Source of the DNA: Leeuwenhoekiella sp.
GTDB taxonomy: Bacteria > Bacteroidota > Bacteroidia > Flavobacteriales > Flavobacteriaceae
Direction of reading: 5' to 3'
NCBI GenBank assembly: GCA_002708845.1
Contig: PAPI01000029.1
Coordinates: forward strand, 1-64,000
Length of the DNA: 64,000 bases
The notes under the pieces are model-generated. The model saw only the letters and a program-made list of their open reading frames with translations. It made no database searches and was not told the DNA's origin. This document shows positions 25,842 to 34,966 of this stretch, piece by piece. Position 1 is the stretch's first letter; the number at the start of each line of letters is the position of its first letter. A program made the position numbers and the translations under genes.

Positions 25842-25870
25842 AAAAAGCACCTCACCGAGGTGCTTTTTTT
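25842..25870 (+). terminator. Terminator of typA
   Basis: AAAAGCACCTC and GAGGTGCTTTT form a perfect stem with an ACC loop followed by a T run. It lies about 20 bases after the typA stop. Confidence 0.9.
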
Positions 25871-25981
25871 ATGGGATTAAATCAGGTATTAACGGGTTAA
25901 TCAAAAAAAACTCAAAATTTCACGCAACCTTTTTGAATAATTGTAGTCTATACAGTTAAAGCCTAAAACGAAATCCTGTTG

Positions 25982-26443
25982 ATGAAGAGAATTTTACTTT
26001 TTTTATGCCTGATCAGTTTAAGCCTGAGTTCGTGTACCGATGATGACAACTGCGGCGAATGCTTTACACCACCGCCTACCTTTGCCTTTGATCTGGTAGC
26101 TGAAGATACCGGCGAAAACGTATTTGCCAGTGGTGAATATGATCAGGATGATGTGCTTGTTTTTGACAGACTCAATGATGATGAGGAGCGCGATTTTGAA
26201 TTCATAACCGAGAACAACCTCAATTATATAGTTTTTACCGATATAGGCGAAGAGACCGAAACCGTGAACCTGCAGATACGCCTGGGCGGTAATGATATTT
26301 TTACACTGTATATAGATGCGGAGCGTAAAGACGATGGCTGCTGCACCTTTACGGAATATAAGGAATTTAAGATCGAAGGATCAGAATTTGAAACCAATAC
26401 ACAAACCGGTGTCTATGCCATTCTTGTAAAAAAAATCTGGTAA
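25982..26443 (+). CDS. Small acidic lipoprotein, unknown function
   Basis: A 153-residue secreted protein starting at the ATG at 25982 (an in-frame TTG one codon earlier is less likely). The signal peptide ends in a lipobox, SLSLSSC, so it is lipid-anchored. The mature part is rich in aspartate and glutamate with predicted beta strands (LNYIVFTDIGEETETVNLQI) and cysteines (DDNCGECF, DGCCTF) that could bind metal or form disulfides. No family is recognised. It has its own downstream terminator. Confidence 0.75.
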   Translation: MKRILLFLCLISLSLSSCTDDDNCGECFTPPPTFAFDLVAEDTGENVFASGEYDQDDVLVFDRLNDDEERDFEFITENNLNYIVFTDIGEETETVNLQIRLGGNDIFTLYIDAERKDDGCCTFTEYKEFKIEGSEFETNTQTGVYAILVKKIW

Positions 26444-26500
26444 GTCCGGTTGCTGTACTTTTTTTGGCCTGTATGATTTTAGGGTGTTATACAGGTCGCT

Positions 26501-26528
26501 AACACCTCCTCTGGGAGGTGTTTTTTTT
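26501..26528 (+). terminator. Terminator after the acidic lipoprotein gene
   Basis: AACACCTCC (26501-26509) and GGAGGTGTT (26514-26522) form a perfect 9-bp stem with a TCTG loop, followed by T6. Confidence 0.9.
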
Positions 26529-26583
26529 GAGGTAAACTTCTCGCATTTAATTTTGTACTTTCCCCAAGTAAAATGCTTTCTGC

Positions 26584-27546
26584 GTGATAACCGTAACACC
26601 ATACCATTCTGATTACAAATCCCGCTGGGATCGCTTTGTGGCCTCGTTAATAGGCTCTGAAGACAAAGGTGTTAAGAACACCAGTTTTCTATTTTCAAGA
26701 GCATTTATTGAGTACCATAGGGATCGATTTGAAGATCACAGCCTCTTGTTTTTAAAAGACGAAAACGTGATTGGCGTGCTTCCGGCTAATCGCAGTGAGA
26801 ATACCTTTTACAGCCATCAGGGGTTAACGTATGGCGCCCTGGTTCTGGAAAAAAGTATCGCTTTCGCGGAAGCAAAACAGGTGGTAGAGGTTCTCTTTCA
26901 GTATTTAAAGACCGAAGGATTTCACAGGTTTCAAATCAAACTCCTTCCGCAGTTTTATATGCAGCAACCCGCTTATGAGCTGGAGCATCTTTTGCTTGAA
27001 GCCGGAGCGCAGGTGGTTAAAAGTCAGCTTAATTTTGGCATCGATTACAAGCGCCCGTATTTTATTCATTCCACTAAAGAACGCAGGGCAAGGCAAGCTT
27101 CTGAACGTGGGTTGCGCTATGAAGAAGCCGGTTTTTCCGAATTTTGGAACGAAGTGCTTAAACCCCGATTGTCCGATAAATTTGATTCGGAACCCGTGCA
27201 CAGCCTGGCAGAAATTACCCAACTCCAAAAGCAGTTTCCGTATAATATCAAGCACATCAATTGTTATCAGGGTGAAATTTTACTGGCCGGGGTTACCCTG
27301 TTTTTAACAGAAGATGTGGTCAAATCCCAATACGGGGCAACTACTGCTGAAGGTGAAAAACTACGAGCGATGGACTTTCTTTTTGTAAATCTGATTCAGG
27401 ATTATAAAGATGCCGGTTACCGCTTTTTTGATATGGGCACCGTAAAGGGTGGGCAAGAAGAAGCATACAATTACGGACTCATCAAGCAAAAAGAAGAGTT
27501 AGGCGCCAGGGCTTATCTACAGAACACCCTAAAACTGGATTTATGA
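26584..27546 (+). CDS. FemAB/GNAT-fold acyltransferase of the polysaccharide operon
   Basis: A 320-residue protein that I read as a two-half GNAT/FemAB-like acyltransferase: an N-terminal half with ENVIGVLPANRSENTFYSHQ and a C-terminal half with AGVTLFLTEDVVKSQYGATT and the family-like RFFDMGTVKGGQEEAYNYGL. Such proteins transfer an acyl or aminoacyl group to amino sugars or peptidoglycan. The start is GTG. Its stop overlaps the aminotransferase start (ATGA), so both act together, probably N-acylating the amino sugar that the next gene makes. The substrate is inferred only. Confidence 0.75.
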   Translation: MITVTPYHSDYKSRWDRFVASLIGSEDKGVKNTSFLFSRAFIEYHRDRFEDHSLLFLKDENVIGVLPANRSENTFYSHQGLTYGALVLEKSIAFAEAKQVVEVLFQYLKTEGFHRFQIKLLPQFYMQQPAYELEHLLLEAGAQVVKSQLNFGIDYKRPYFIHSTKERRARQASERGLRYEEAGFSEFWNEVLKPRLSDKFDSEPVHSLAEITQLQKQFPYNIKHINCYQGEILLAGVTLFLTEDVVKSQYGATTAEGEKLRAMDFLFVNLIQDYKDAGYRFFDMGTVKGGQEEAYNYGLIKQKEELGARAYLQNTLKLDL

Positions 27547-28646
27547 ATATTCCTTTTTTAGATTTAAATAAGCTTAATGCGCCCTACGAAGCACGTTTTA
27601 AAAAGCTGTTCGAGCACTTTTTAGAAAGCGGGACCTATATTCTGGGGGACGCGGTAAACAACTTTGAACAGGAATTTGCCCGGTATTGCGGGACGGAGTT
27701 TTGCGTGGGTACAGGCAATGGTTTTGATGCCCTTCGGCTTATTTTTGAAGGCTATAAAGCGGAAGGGAAATTGGCTGAAGGTGACGGTGTTTTACTGGCG
27801 GCAAACAGCTATATCGCGACCGTGCTTGCTGTGATGCATGCGGGTTTAAAACCCGTATTTACAGAAGCGGAATCTAAATTTTTCAATATTGACCTGGAGA
27901 AGCTTGACCCACCCGATACTTCAGTCAAAGTACTTTTAGTGACTCACCTTTACGGGCAATTAGGTCCGGTTGAAGCACTATCGGATTATGCGAAAAAACA
28001 CCAACTTCTACTTATTGAAGATGCGAGTCAGGCTCACGGGGCTGAATTTAAAGGTAAAAAAGCGGGGAGTTTTGGAGATGCCGCAGCTTTTAGTTTTTAT
28101 CCCACCAAAAATCTGGGCGCACTGGGTGATGCCGGGGCTGTGACCACTTCAGACGAAAGTCTGGCGAAGACTATTCAAAGCCTGCGTAATTATGGGCGCA
28201 AAGATGCACAGCATAACACATTTATAGGACTCAACTCACGTCTTGATCCCTTACAGGCCTTGTTTTTAACTGAAAAACTCAAGGATTTAGAAGAACTGAA
28301 TCAAAAGCGCCGGGAAATTGCAAAACGCTATCTGGATGCGATTGAAAACCCGAAAATTCAACTTCCTTTTTACGCGGGTTCTACAAATCACGTGTTTTAT
28401 GTGTTTGTCGTTTTGGTCGAAAACAGATCTCATTTTTTAGACTATTTAAAAGCAGATGGGGTAGGTTATGGCATTCATTACGAAGTGCCCCCTTACCAAC
28501 AGGAAGCTTTAAAGAGATACAATCAACTTCATTTTCCGGTTACCGAAAGTATTGCGCAAAGCTGTGTGAGTCTTCCGCTTCATCCGGGGCTTACCGAAGC
28601 TGAAATAACCCGAGTAATTGAAGTTTTAAACGCGTACCATGCTTAG
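27543..28646 (+). CDS. DegT/DnrJ/EryC1-family sugar aminotransferase (FdtB-like)
   Basis: A 367-residue PLP-dependent aminotransferase that puts an amino group on a keto-sugar nucleotide. The PLP lysine is Lys189 in FSFYPTKNLGALGDAG, and the phosphate-binding region has EDASQAHGAEF (159-169). The sequence pattern is closest, from memory, to the FdtB/QdtB group that makes dTDP-3-amino-3,6-dideoxyhexoses. It overlaps the upstream acyltransferase by four bases and the downstream flippase by eight, so it is the middle gene of a tight operon for an acylated amino-sugar surface polysaccharide. Confidence 0.9.
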   Translation: MNIPFLDLNKLNAPYEARFKKLFEHFLESGTYILGDAVNNFEQEFARYCGTEFCVGTGNGFDALRLIFEGYKAEGKLAEGDGVLLAANSYIATVLAVMHAGLKPVFTEAESKFFNIDLEKLDPPDTSVKVLLVTHLYGQLGPVEALSDYAKKHQLLLIEDASQAHGAEFKGKKAGSFGDAAAFSFYPTKNLGALGDAGAVTTSDESLAKTIQSLRNYGRKDAQHNTFIGLNSRLDPLQALFLTEKLKDLEELNQKRREIAKRYLDAIENPKIQLPFYAGSTNHVFYVFVVLVENRSHFLDYLKADGVGYGIHYEVPPYQQEALKRYNQLHFPVTESIAQSCVSLPLHPGLTEAEITRVIEVLNAYHA

Positions 28647-29937
28647 GTTTGTACGCAAACTTTTCGCTCAAAATATCCTGTTACAGGTGGGTTCGCTTAA
28701 CAGTCTGGCAATTGGGGTTCGGGTCGTTTGCGGACTCATCACGTCTAAACTCATTGCAATTTATGTGGGCGCATCGGGAATGGCCATCCTGGGAGATCTG
28801 CGTAATTTTATGAGTTCGTTGCAAAGCCTGGGGCAGCTGGGCATCAGTAATGGAGTGATCAAATATGCGGCCACCTACAAAAAGGAAGAGAAGCAGCTGC
28901 GCGCACTGGTGGCCACCGTTTTAAAACTGCCTTTTTTAGTTTCCCTGGGTTTGGGAATACTGGTGGTAATCGCTGCGCCACAATTCAATCGCCTGATTTT
29001 TGACATTGGCACCGATTTTACCACGATCATCCGTCTTGCGGGGATTGCCTTACCGCTTTTTACCCTGCAAACCCTGTTGCTTAATATCCTAAACGGTTTA
29101 GGAGACTACCGCAGGGTGATCTTTATCAACCTGAGTGTTAATCTTGCCGGGATGCTGCTGTCAGTAGTTTTAATTATTTGGTATTCTCTTTGGGGAGCCA
29201 TGCTTGCGGTGGTAGTTGCGGGAATTCTTGCATTAGGAATCACGCTGTTTTTTCTGCGGAAGTATTTCGAGAATGCGAAAGCCGTATTCGGTTTAAAAGC
29301 AGATGTTCAAATCCTTAAAAAATTGGGTTCGTATGCATTTATGAGTCTGTTTTCGGCTGTGGCTGCGCCATGGGTGTATATCGCGATACGGCAATACATC
29401 ATTGCAACCGACGGGATAGAACAGGCCGGTTATTGGGATGCGATGCTGCGCCTGTCTGATTACTACCTGATGTTTGCAACATCGGTACTTACTCTGTACG
29501 TACTCCCTAAACTGGCATCGGCTACCGGTAAAAACCAGTTGCGCCGGGTTACCCTGGATTTCTATAAGAGTATTTTACCGTTTTTCGCCCTTTGCCTTAT
29601 CGCAATTTTTTTGTTGAAAGGCTTTATCATCAGGCTGGTTTATGACGCTTCCTTTCTCGAGATGCGTCCTATTTTTATCTGGCAACTGGCCGGAGATTTG
29701 ATTCGGGTTGCAAGTCTGGTGATTGCCTATGAGATTATCGCAAAAAACAAAGTCAAAACCTTTGTCATCACACAGATTGTATCTCTCAGTATTATTTATT
29801 TCAGTAGCGTCTGGCTGGTTTCGCACTATGGTTTTGTAGGGGCCGGGATGGCACACTTGTTCAGTTATTCCTTGTATTTACTGGTGTTGCTGGGGATTTT
29901 TAGGAAGGAATTGTTTAGCCGGCCTTCAACTGATTAA
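28639..29937 (+). CDS. O-antigen flippase (Wzx-like, MOP superfamily)
   Basis: A 432-residue membrane protein with about 12 transmembrane helices in the polysaccharide-transporter fold; the first part, SLNSLAIGVRVVCGLITSKL and VGASGMAILGDLRNF, matches the WzxE-like group. It would flip an undecaprenyl-linked oligosaccharide to the periplasm. It overlaps the aminotransferase gene by eight bases. Its end overlaps the convergent glycosyltransferase gene by four bases. Confidence 0.88.
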   Translation: MLRFVRKLFAQNILLQVGSLNSLAIGVRVVCGLITSKLIAIYVGASGMAILGDLRNFMSSLQSLGQLGISNGVIKYAATYKKEEKQLRALVATVLKLPFLVSLGLGILVVIAAPQFNRLIFDIGTDFTTIIRLAGIALPLFTLQTLLLNILNGLGDYRRVIFINLSVNLAGMLLSVVLIIWYSLWGAMLAVVVAGILALGITLFFLRKYFENAKAVFGLKADVQILKKLGSYAFMSLFSAVAAPWVYIAIRQYIIATDGIEQAGYWDAMLRLSDYYLMFATSVLTLYVLPKLASATGKNQLRRVTLDFYKSILPFFALCLIAIFLLKGFIIRLVYDASFLEMRPIFIWQLAGDLIRVASLVIAYEIIAKNKVKTFVITQIVSLSIIYFSSVWLVSHYGFVGAGMAHLFSYSLYLLVLLGIFRKELFSRPSTD

Positions 29938-31082
29938 GCTCCTTTTTTCGACTTCGGTTTTATTTTTTCCCAAACCGCAATATAACGGGCTGCAATCTCC
30001 TGAGCGTTATGATGCTTTTCAATAAAATTTCTGGCATTTCGGCCTAATTCTAAAATGCGTTGAGGTTTTTCAATCAAATCTTGTAGATCAGATACGATTT
30101 GAGAAACATCGGGAACGGTGTGGATGGCGACTTCGTTTTTGGCCAAAGCATACCTTTTGCAAAATGCCTTTCCGGCACCGGTAAATGCCACTTTTCCCCG
30201 TGCCATCGCTTCGAGTGCATTATAGCCCTGGTCGAGTGCATAAGCCTGATCGAGTACGATGTGCGCATCATCATAGGCTTTTAAATATTCGGTGTAGGGC
30301 AGGTTTCGAACGGTGCGTACTTCAATCCGGTTACCGTATTTTTTTTCGATTTCTGCTAAAGCAGACTCAAAAAGATCGTTTCCTTTTTTATAATAATTAG
30401 TCTGGTTGATCCCGTGAAAAATAATAATCGGTTTCAGGTTCGTGTTCGGCTTAAACTCCAGTTTCTCCAAACAAACGGGATTGGGGATCATTCCCAGATA
30501 TTCCGGTTTTCCTTCGTAAGCGGGATTGTAATCCAGATCGGTACTGATCACGGCGTCCTTTTTAGAAAAGACATACTCATGATATTTTTTATGCGCAGCA
30601 GTCAGGTATTTTTCGCTGTACGGAAAACGGATTTCCGGGTGTTGCAACGCGGGATGATGCGGCAATTTATCGATATTATTCAAGTAGATATAATCATCAC
30701 CGCAGGCCAGGATCACCAGTTTTTCGGTAAGGGCACGCAGGCGTTCGATTACGCGACGTTCCATAAAATACGGACTCTTAAGCGGATATTCATTGATGAG
30801 CTGGATAACATCAAAAGATTTTTGGTCAAAGAGAAAATCCATCGCACGATAGCCTATTTCCGCATTTGCAATATCAAAACCTGTAAACTGAAACAAGGCT
30901 TTGCGGTACCAATTTAGGGGAGCAAAACCTTCAATGCGCTTGGCTCGTAAGAGTACATCTGCCGGATATTTTTTAAAGGCATCGCCGGTGCTCATCAGTG
31001 TGACCTCGTGACCCAGGCTTTGCAAACCCGTTTTTAGACTGTTGTGCAGGTTACTGTATTCCCCTACGAGCAATATTCTCAT
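29934..31082 (-). CDS. Glycosyltransferase, GT4-like
   Basis: A 382-residue GT-B glycosyltransferase. The N-terminal MRILLVGEYSNLHNSL is the usual first strand, and the donor-site region is DQGYNALEAMARGKVAFTGA (about 315-334), a degenerate EX7E-like segment of GT4 enzymes. Acceptor and donor are unknown. Convergent with the flippase gene (four-base overlap) and divergent from the next glycosyltransferase with only about 37 bases between their starts, so both must share a very short promoter region. Confidence 0.85.
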   Translation of the reverse strand: MRILLVGEYSNLHNSLKTGLQSLGHEVTLMSTGDAFKKYPADVLLRAKRIEGFAPLNWYRKALFQFTGFDIANAEIGYRAMDFLFDQKSFDVIQLINEYPLKSPYFMERRVIERLRALTEKLVILACGDDYIYLNNIDKLPHHPALQHPEIRFPYSEKYLTAAHKKYHEYVFSKKDAVISTDLDYNPAYEGKPEYLGMIPNPVCLEKLEFKPNTNLKPIIIFHGINQTNYYKKGNDLFESALAEIEKKYGNRIEVRTVRNLPYTEYLKAYDDAHIVLDQAYALDQGYNALEAMARGKVAFTGAGKAFCKRYALAKNEVAIHTVPDVSQIVSDLQDLIEKPQRILELGRNARNFIEKHHNAQEIAARYIAVWEKIKPKSKKGA

Positions 31083-31119
31083 CGATTTAGTATATTAAGG
31101 CGAAAATTATACATAATCC

Positions 31120-32211
31120 CTGAAACCAATCCCCAAAAATATAGCTATTCTGGTTGAATCCCTTGCCGGGGGAGGTGCCGAACGCTCGGCTGCCTTGTTG
31201 AGTACGCAGCTTACCCAACTGGGGAATAAAGTGTTTATCATTTCGATAACGGACCAAATTGGCTATGACCACAGTGGTGAACTCTTCAATCTGGGGTTGT
31301 ATAAAAATAAATTAAACGATCCGCTAGACAAGTTTAGGAGGTTGCGTATTACTCGTGAGTTCTTAAAAGTCAAGGCGATTGACTACGTGCTTGATTTTCG
31401 GTTTCGCAAAAGTGCGGTAAAAGAATACTTCGTTAAAAAACTGTTGTACCGAAATTTCAAACCCGTTTATATGGTGCGCAGCTCCAATCTCGAGTATTAC
31501 TTCCCAAAAAATGAGGCGGCAACCCGTTTGCTCTTCAAAAATGATCCCGTTTGTGTACTTACAGAACGGATGAAAAAACAGGTTGAGCAACGCTTTGGGC
31601 TGCAGCGTGTTCATGTAATTCCAAATAGTGTTCAGGTAGCGCATCGCAAGAGTATAAAATCGAAAACCTTTAAAAATCAATATATCGTAACGGCCGGGCG
31701 TTTGTATGACCATAAACAATTTGATAAGTTGATTGCGGCTTACGCCGAAAGCGAACTGCCGGAAATGAACATCGATCTGCGTATTCTAGGACAGGGTCCC
31801 GAATTAAACCGGCTTCAAAAGCAGGTTGAAAAACTACAACTGAACGACCGCATACACTTTGAGGGATTCGTCAAAAAGCCCGAAGCTTATTTTGCCGGCG
31901 CCCTGTTTTTTGCGTTTTGCAGCAAGTTTGAAGGTTTCCCACGTGTGATCCTGGAAAGTCTGGCCTGCGGCACTCCGGTTGTCTCCACCGATTGTCCCAC
32001 GGGTCCCGCCGAATTGCTTGATGGTACCAATGGAATACTTGTACCGCATCAGGATTTTAAGGCGTTTAAAGATGCGTTAAACCAACTTGCGAAGGATGAA
32101 GATTTACTACAAAATTATCGAGACAATGCTAAAGCCAGTATCGCTCGGTACGATCATCAAGAAGTAAATAAACTGTGGAAGGCGTTTATAGAAAGTCTGA
32201 AAGAAAAATGA
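31120..32211 (+). CDS. Glycosyltransferase, GT4, with apparent non-AUG start
   Basis: The conserved GT4 N-terminus NIAILVESLAGGGAERSAAL lies upstream of the first ATG/GTG/TTG-usable codon at 31195, and the frame is open back to a stop at 31114. The only usable start before the conserved part is CTG at 31120 (LKPIPKNIAIL), giving about 364 residues. The donor-binding region is CSKFEGFPRVILESLACGTP with the EX7E motif, then TDCPTGPAELL. It belongs to the polysaccharide cluster. A rare start codon or a sequencing error at the start are both possible. Confidence 0.85.
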   Translation: MKPIPKNIAILVESLAGGGAERSAALLSTQLTQLGNKVFIISITDQIGYDHSGELFNLGLYKNKLNDPLDKFRRLRITREFLKVKAIDYVLDFRFRKSAVKEYFVKKLLYRNFKPVYMVRSSNLEYYFPKNEAATRLLFKNDPVCVLTERMKKQVEQRFGLQRVHVIPNSVQVAHRKSIKSKTFKNQYIVTAGRLYDHKQFDKLIAAYAESELPEMNIDLRILGQGPELNRLQKQVEKLQLNDRIHFEGFVKKPEAYFAGALFFAFCSKFEGFPRVILESLACGTPVVSTDCPTGPAELLDGTNGILVPHQDFKAFKDALNQLAKDEDLLQNYRDNAKASIARYDHQEVNKLWKAFIESLKEK

Positions 32212-32229
32212 TTAAAGGCTTTTTAAGGT

Positions 32230-33165
32230 CTAAAAACTCGTAACCCGAAACCCTTTTTTAAGTAAACCACTTTTAAATCTGCGTAATGCTCTTAAAGCTG
32301 GAGTAGGAAGGGCGAGAAGCAGGCGTTGTCTGGGATTGAGCGAACGGGTGTCGAGTTTGCTACGCAGGAGTTTGTACTGCTTTTGTGCGCCTTCGGTTTT
32401 AAAATGATTGCAGAGAAAATACCAGTGTCGGTGAATATAGTTGCGGAGGCTTTTGTGGTCGGGATGCTCTTCGAGGTATTTGCTCAAGTCGGCAATGCGT
32501 TGCTCGTGCAGGTTACTGTGAGTGACCTGATTTTCACTTTCAAAACGGTAATGCATCGTGGCGCGGGTAGCATAGGCCATTCTAAATTTCAAATTAGCCC
32601 TGATGTAAAAATCCACATCTTCAAAATAAGTTACCGTGGTGTCAAAACCGCCGATACTTTCTACAACTTCCTTTTTGAATGCAAAACTACTGGGTGGGAC
32701 CAACGGCTGAAAAAGCGAGGCTTCAAAAAAATCTTCAATGAGCAGTTGCTGTTCCGAAGTTCTTAGATTGATTTTTGGCGGAACGGGTTTAGCATCCTGA
32801 AATAATTCAACATAGGCTGTGCCATATAGCGAGGCTTCCGGGAAATTTTGACTTAACTCAAAAAGATTTTGCAAATGCTCCGGTTCCCAGAGGTCGTCGG
32901 CGTCTAGCAGGGCTATGATTTCGCCTTTGGCAGCTTGTATTCCTGCATTTCGCGCAGCGCATAAACCCTGATTTTCCTGATCTAGTAATGTGATGTTTGG
33001 CGCATCAAATGCTTTGAGAATCTGTAAACTGCCATCGGTTGAGCCGTCATTTACCAATACGAGTTCATAATCTGTAAAATCCTGATCCAATACCGATTGG
33101 ATGGTTTGCTTTACGAAATTTGCCTTGTTGTAAACAGGCACAACAACCGAAAACTTAGGCTTCAT
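32230..33165 (-). CDS. Glycosyltransferase, GT2 family
   Basis: A 311-residue GT-A glycosyltransferase. It begins with KFSVVVPVYNKANFVKQTIQ, has VNDGSTDGS (about 38-46) and the metal-binding DXD-type segment ALLDADDLWEPEH. The C-terminal part is helical and basic. It overlaps the preceding GT2 gene by 11 bases, so they are cotranscribed with ftsE upstream. The sugar donor is not deducible. Confidence 0.9.
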   Translation of the reverse strand: MKPKFSVVVPVYNKANFVKQTIQSVLDQDFTDYELVLVNDGSTDGSLQILKAFDAPNITLLDQENQGLCAARNAGIQAAKGEIIALLDADDLWEPEHLQNLFELSQNFPEASLYGTAYVELFQDAKPVPPKINLRTSEQQLLIEDFFEASLFQPLVPPSSFAFKKEVVESIGGFDTTVTYFEDVDFYIRANLKFRMAYATRATMHYRFESENQVTHSNLHEQRIADLSKYLEEHPDHKSLRNYIHRHWYFLCNHFKTEGAQKQYKLLRSKLDTRSLNPRQRLLLALPTPALRALRRFKSGLLKKGFRVTSF

Positions 33166-34045
33166 CTCGTCTCAATTTTAAATAATGATAGAGGCGCCAG
33201 GCACCAAAAACTGCTAATGACGGATTTGCAGAATTCAAATTCTTTAAGGCCTTAAATTCTACCCGTTCAAAAAGTCTAATGAAGGATTTGGCCATTTTCA
33301 GCTTTTCAAAACGAGAGGCGATCACCTGTAAAGGGCGATACGTCTTGCTGACAAACCTATTCTTTTCAAGCGTATACATAGTGTCGAGGCCTTCACGTGT
33401 TTTTGATAAAAATTCTGAGTTCGATTCAATTCCAAGATGGACAACCGGGTTTTCAATATGTAACACATCAACTTTCAATTGCTTAAGCCTATAACTGAAA
33501 TAGATATCTAAGCCATAGCTGTTGGTTTGTGGCATATCAACTTTAAAGAACAAGTCTTTTTTGATAGCTACAGCAGCCAGTGTGATACTGCGGTAGGGCT
33601 GTTTTTTCCGCAGCGCTAATGATCGGCTTTCCCGTTTGTGTCCATAAACAAAACGTAATTGCTTTTCAGGTTCGGGTTTCTCTTTGGGATAGCTGATTCC
33701 GCCAAAAACTACCGAAGCCTTTTCTAAATTTTCAAGAAATAGCTCAAGAAAATTAGTATTTGCCGGAAGCACATCGGCATCAAGAAACAGTAGATTTTCA
33801 TATTGAGCTTTTGATGCTAAGAATTGTGCGCTAGCCGTACGGCCTATATTGTTTTCAAATTTAAAATAGCTGCAATCATCCAGTTGATCTAAAAACGCAT
33901 TTTGCTCAAGTATTTCACGATTTGTAGAGGCATCGTCTGTGATCAGAATTTCGTAATCGACTTGCGCAAGTTTCGCCATTTCGCGAATGCGTAAAACCAA
34001 ATCTCTTACCGGGTAATTAAAAACGGGTATTAGTATAGCGATCAT
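33155..34045 (-). CDS. Glycosyltransferase, GT2 family
   Basis: A 296-residue GT-A glycosyltransferase: MIAILIPVFNYPVRDLVLRI at the start, ITDDASTNREILEQ (about 55-68) and LLFLDADVLP with the catalytic-site aspartates. It is more divergent than the next gene. It starts 12 bases after the ftsE stop and overlaps the downstream GT2 by 11 bases, so the three form one operon linking cell-division and surface-sugar genes. Confidence 0.88.
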   Translation of the reverse strand: MIAILIPVFNYPVRDLVLRIREMAKLAQVDYEILITDDASTNREILEQNAFLDQLDDCSYFKFENNIGRTASAQFLASKAQYENLLFLDADVLPANTNFLELFLENLEKASVVFGGISYPKEKPEPEKQLRFVYGHKRESRSLALRKKQPYRSITLAAVAIKKDLFFKVDMPQTNSYGLDIYFSYRLKQLKVDVLHIENPVVHLGIESNSEFLSKTREGLDTMYTLEKNRFVSKTYRPLQVIASRFEKLKMAKSFIRLFERVEFKALKNLNSANPSLAVFGAWRLYHYLKLRRDEA

Positions 34046-34057
34046 ACCCGGATGCTT

Positions 34058-34741
34058 TTAGATTGTTTTTTGCACGACTTCAAAAATCTTGTTACCGTCG
34101 CACTTCAAAGTTTTAGACGGGTACTTCAACAACAGCGCGTAGTCGTGTGTGGCCATTAAAATGGTGTTTCCGTTTTTGTTGATTTCCTGTAACACGCCCA
34201 TCACCTCCACAGAAGTTTGCGGATCGAGGTTTCCGGTGGGCTCGTCCGCCAGGATGAGTTCGGGATCGTTAAGCAAGGCGCGGGCAATCGCCACCCGTTG
34301 TTGTTCCCCGCCCGAAAGCTGATAGGGATACTTAAAACCTTTGGTTTTCATCCCTACTTTGTCTAGCACTTCGTCAATCTTGCTGTCCATCTGTGATTGA
34401 TCTTTCCAGCCGGTAGCCTTCAGGACAAATTTGAGATTTTCTTTTACCGTACGGTCATTCAGTAATTTAAAATCCTGAAAAACCACGCCCAGTTTTCGGC
34501 GTAAATACGGAATCTGCTTTTCCTTTAAGGTCGCAAGATCGTAGTCTACAATCGTGCCTTCGCCTTGTTGCAGAGGCAAATCACCGTAAAGGGTTTTCAT
34601 AAAACTACTTTTTCCGCTTCCGGTTTTACCGATGAGGTACACAAACTCGCCTTTGTTGATGGTAAGACTTACGTCTGAAAGAATAAGGCTTTCGCGTTGA
34701 AAAATGGAGGCATTATGCAGTTTTAAGACCGTTTGTGACAT
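34058..34741 (-). CDS. ftsE: Cell-division ABC ATPase FtsE
   Basis: A 227-residue ABC ATPase. Walker A is GKTGSGKS (38-45), the Q-loop is VVFQDFKLL, the signature is LSGGEQQR (142-149), Walker B is LILADE (162-167), and the switch histidine is in MATHDY. These and the length match FtsE, which with FtsX in the divisome controls peptidoglycan hydrolases. FtsX is not adjacent, which is common in Bacteroidota. Two glycosyltransferase genes follow in the same operon. Confidence 0.88.
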   Translation of the reverse strand: MSQTVLKLHNASIFQRESLILSDVSLTINKGEFVYLIGKTGSGKSSFMKTLYGDLPLQQGEGTIVDYDLATLKEKQIPYLRRKLGVVFQDFKLLNDRTVKENLKFVLKATGWKDQSQMDSKIDEVLDKVGMKTKGFKYPYQLSGGEQQRVAIARALLNDPELILADEPTGNLDPQTSVEVMGVLQEINKNGNTILMATHDYALLLKYPSKTLKCDGNKIFEVVQKTI

Positions 34742-34846
34742 AGTTTTTTCTAGAATAACGTGGTGTACGCGATCAAAAGTACACTATTTCTTGTGTTTGA
34801 TAAAAAATCACCCTGTTGAAAAGTCGTTTAAAATAAGACTCCAGAA

Positions 34847-34891
34847 GTTCTTTTTAAGAACCTTGCGCTAGATATAATTATCCTAGTTTTG
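34847..34891 (+). promoter_or_regulatory. Promoter of the TPR/beta-barrel operon, with upstream inverted repeat
   Basis: TTG (34863-34865) and TAGTTTTG (34884-34891) are separated by 18 bases, matching the Bacteroidota -33/-7 architecture. Just upstream, GTTCTT (34847-34852) and AAGAAC (34856-34861) form a 6-bp inverted repeat that touches the -33 element, so it may be an operator. The leader to the ATG at 34967 is about 70 bases. Confidence 0.7.
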
Positions 34892-34966
34892 CAGCGTTAG
34901 TATGTGAAGCAGGCTTAGTGTTTCAGATACCCGAAACACGGCTCTTTGCTATCAAATTTGATATTT

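Noticed and set aside
26381..26602. Minus-strand frame over the intergenic terminator at 26.5 kb
   Set aside because: Runs through the lipoprotein gene end and a perfect terminator; not coding.
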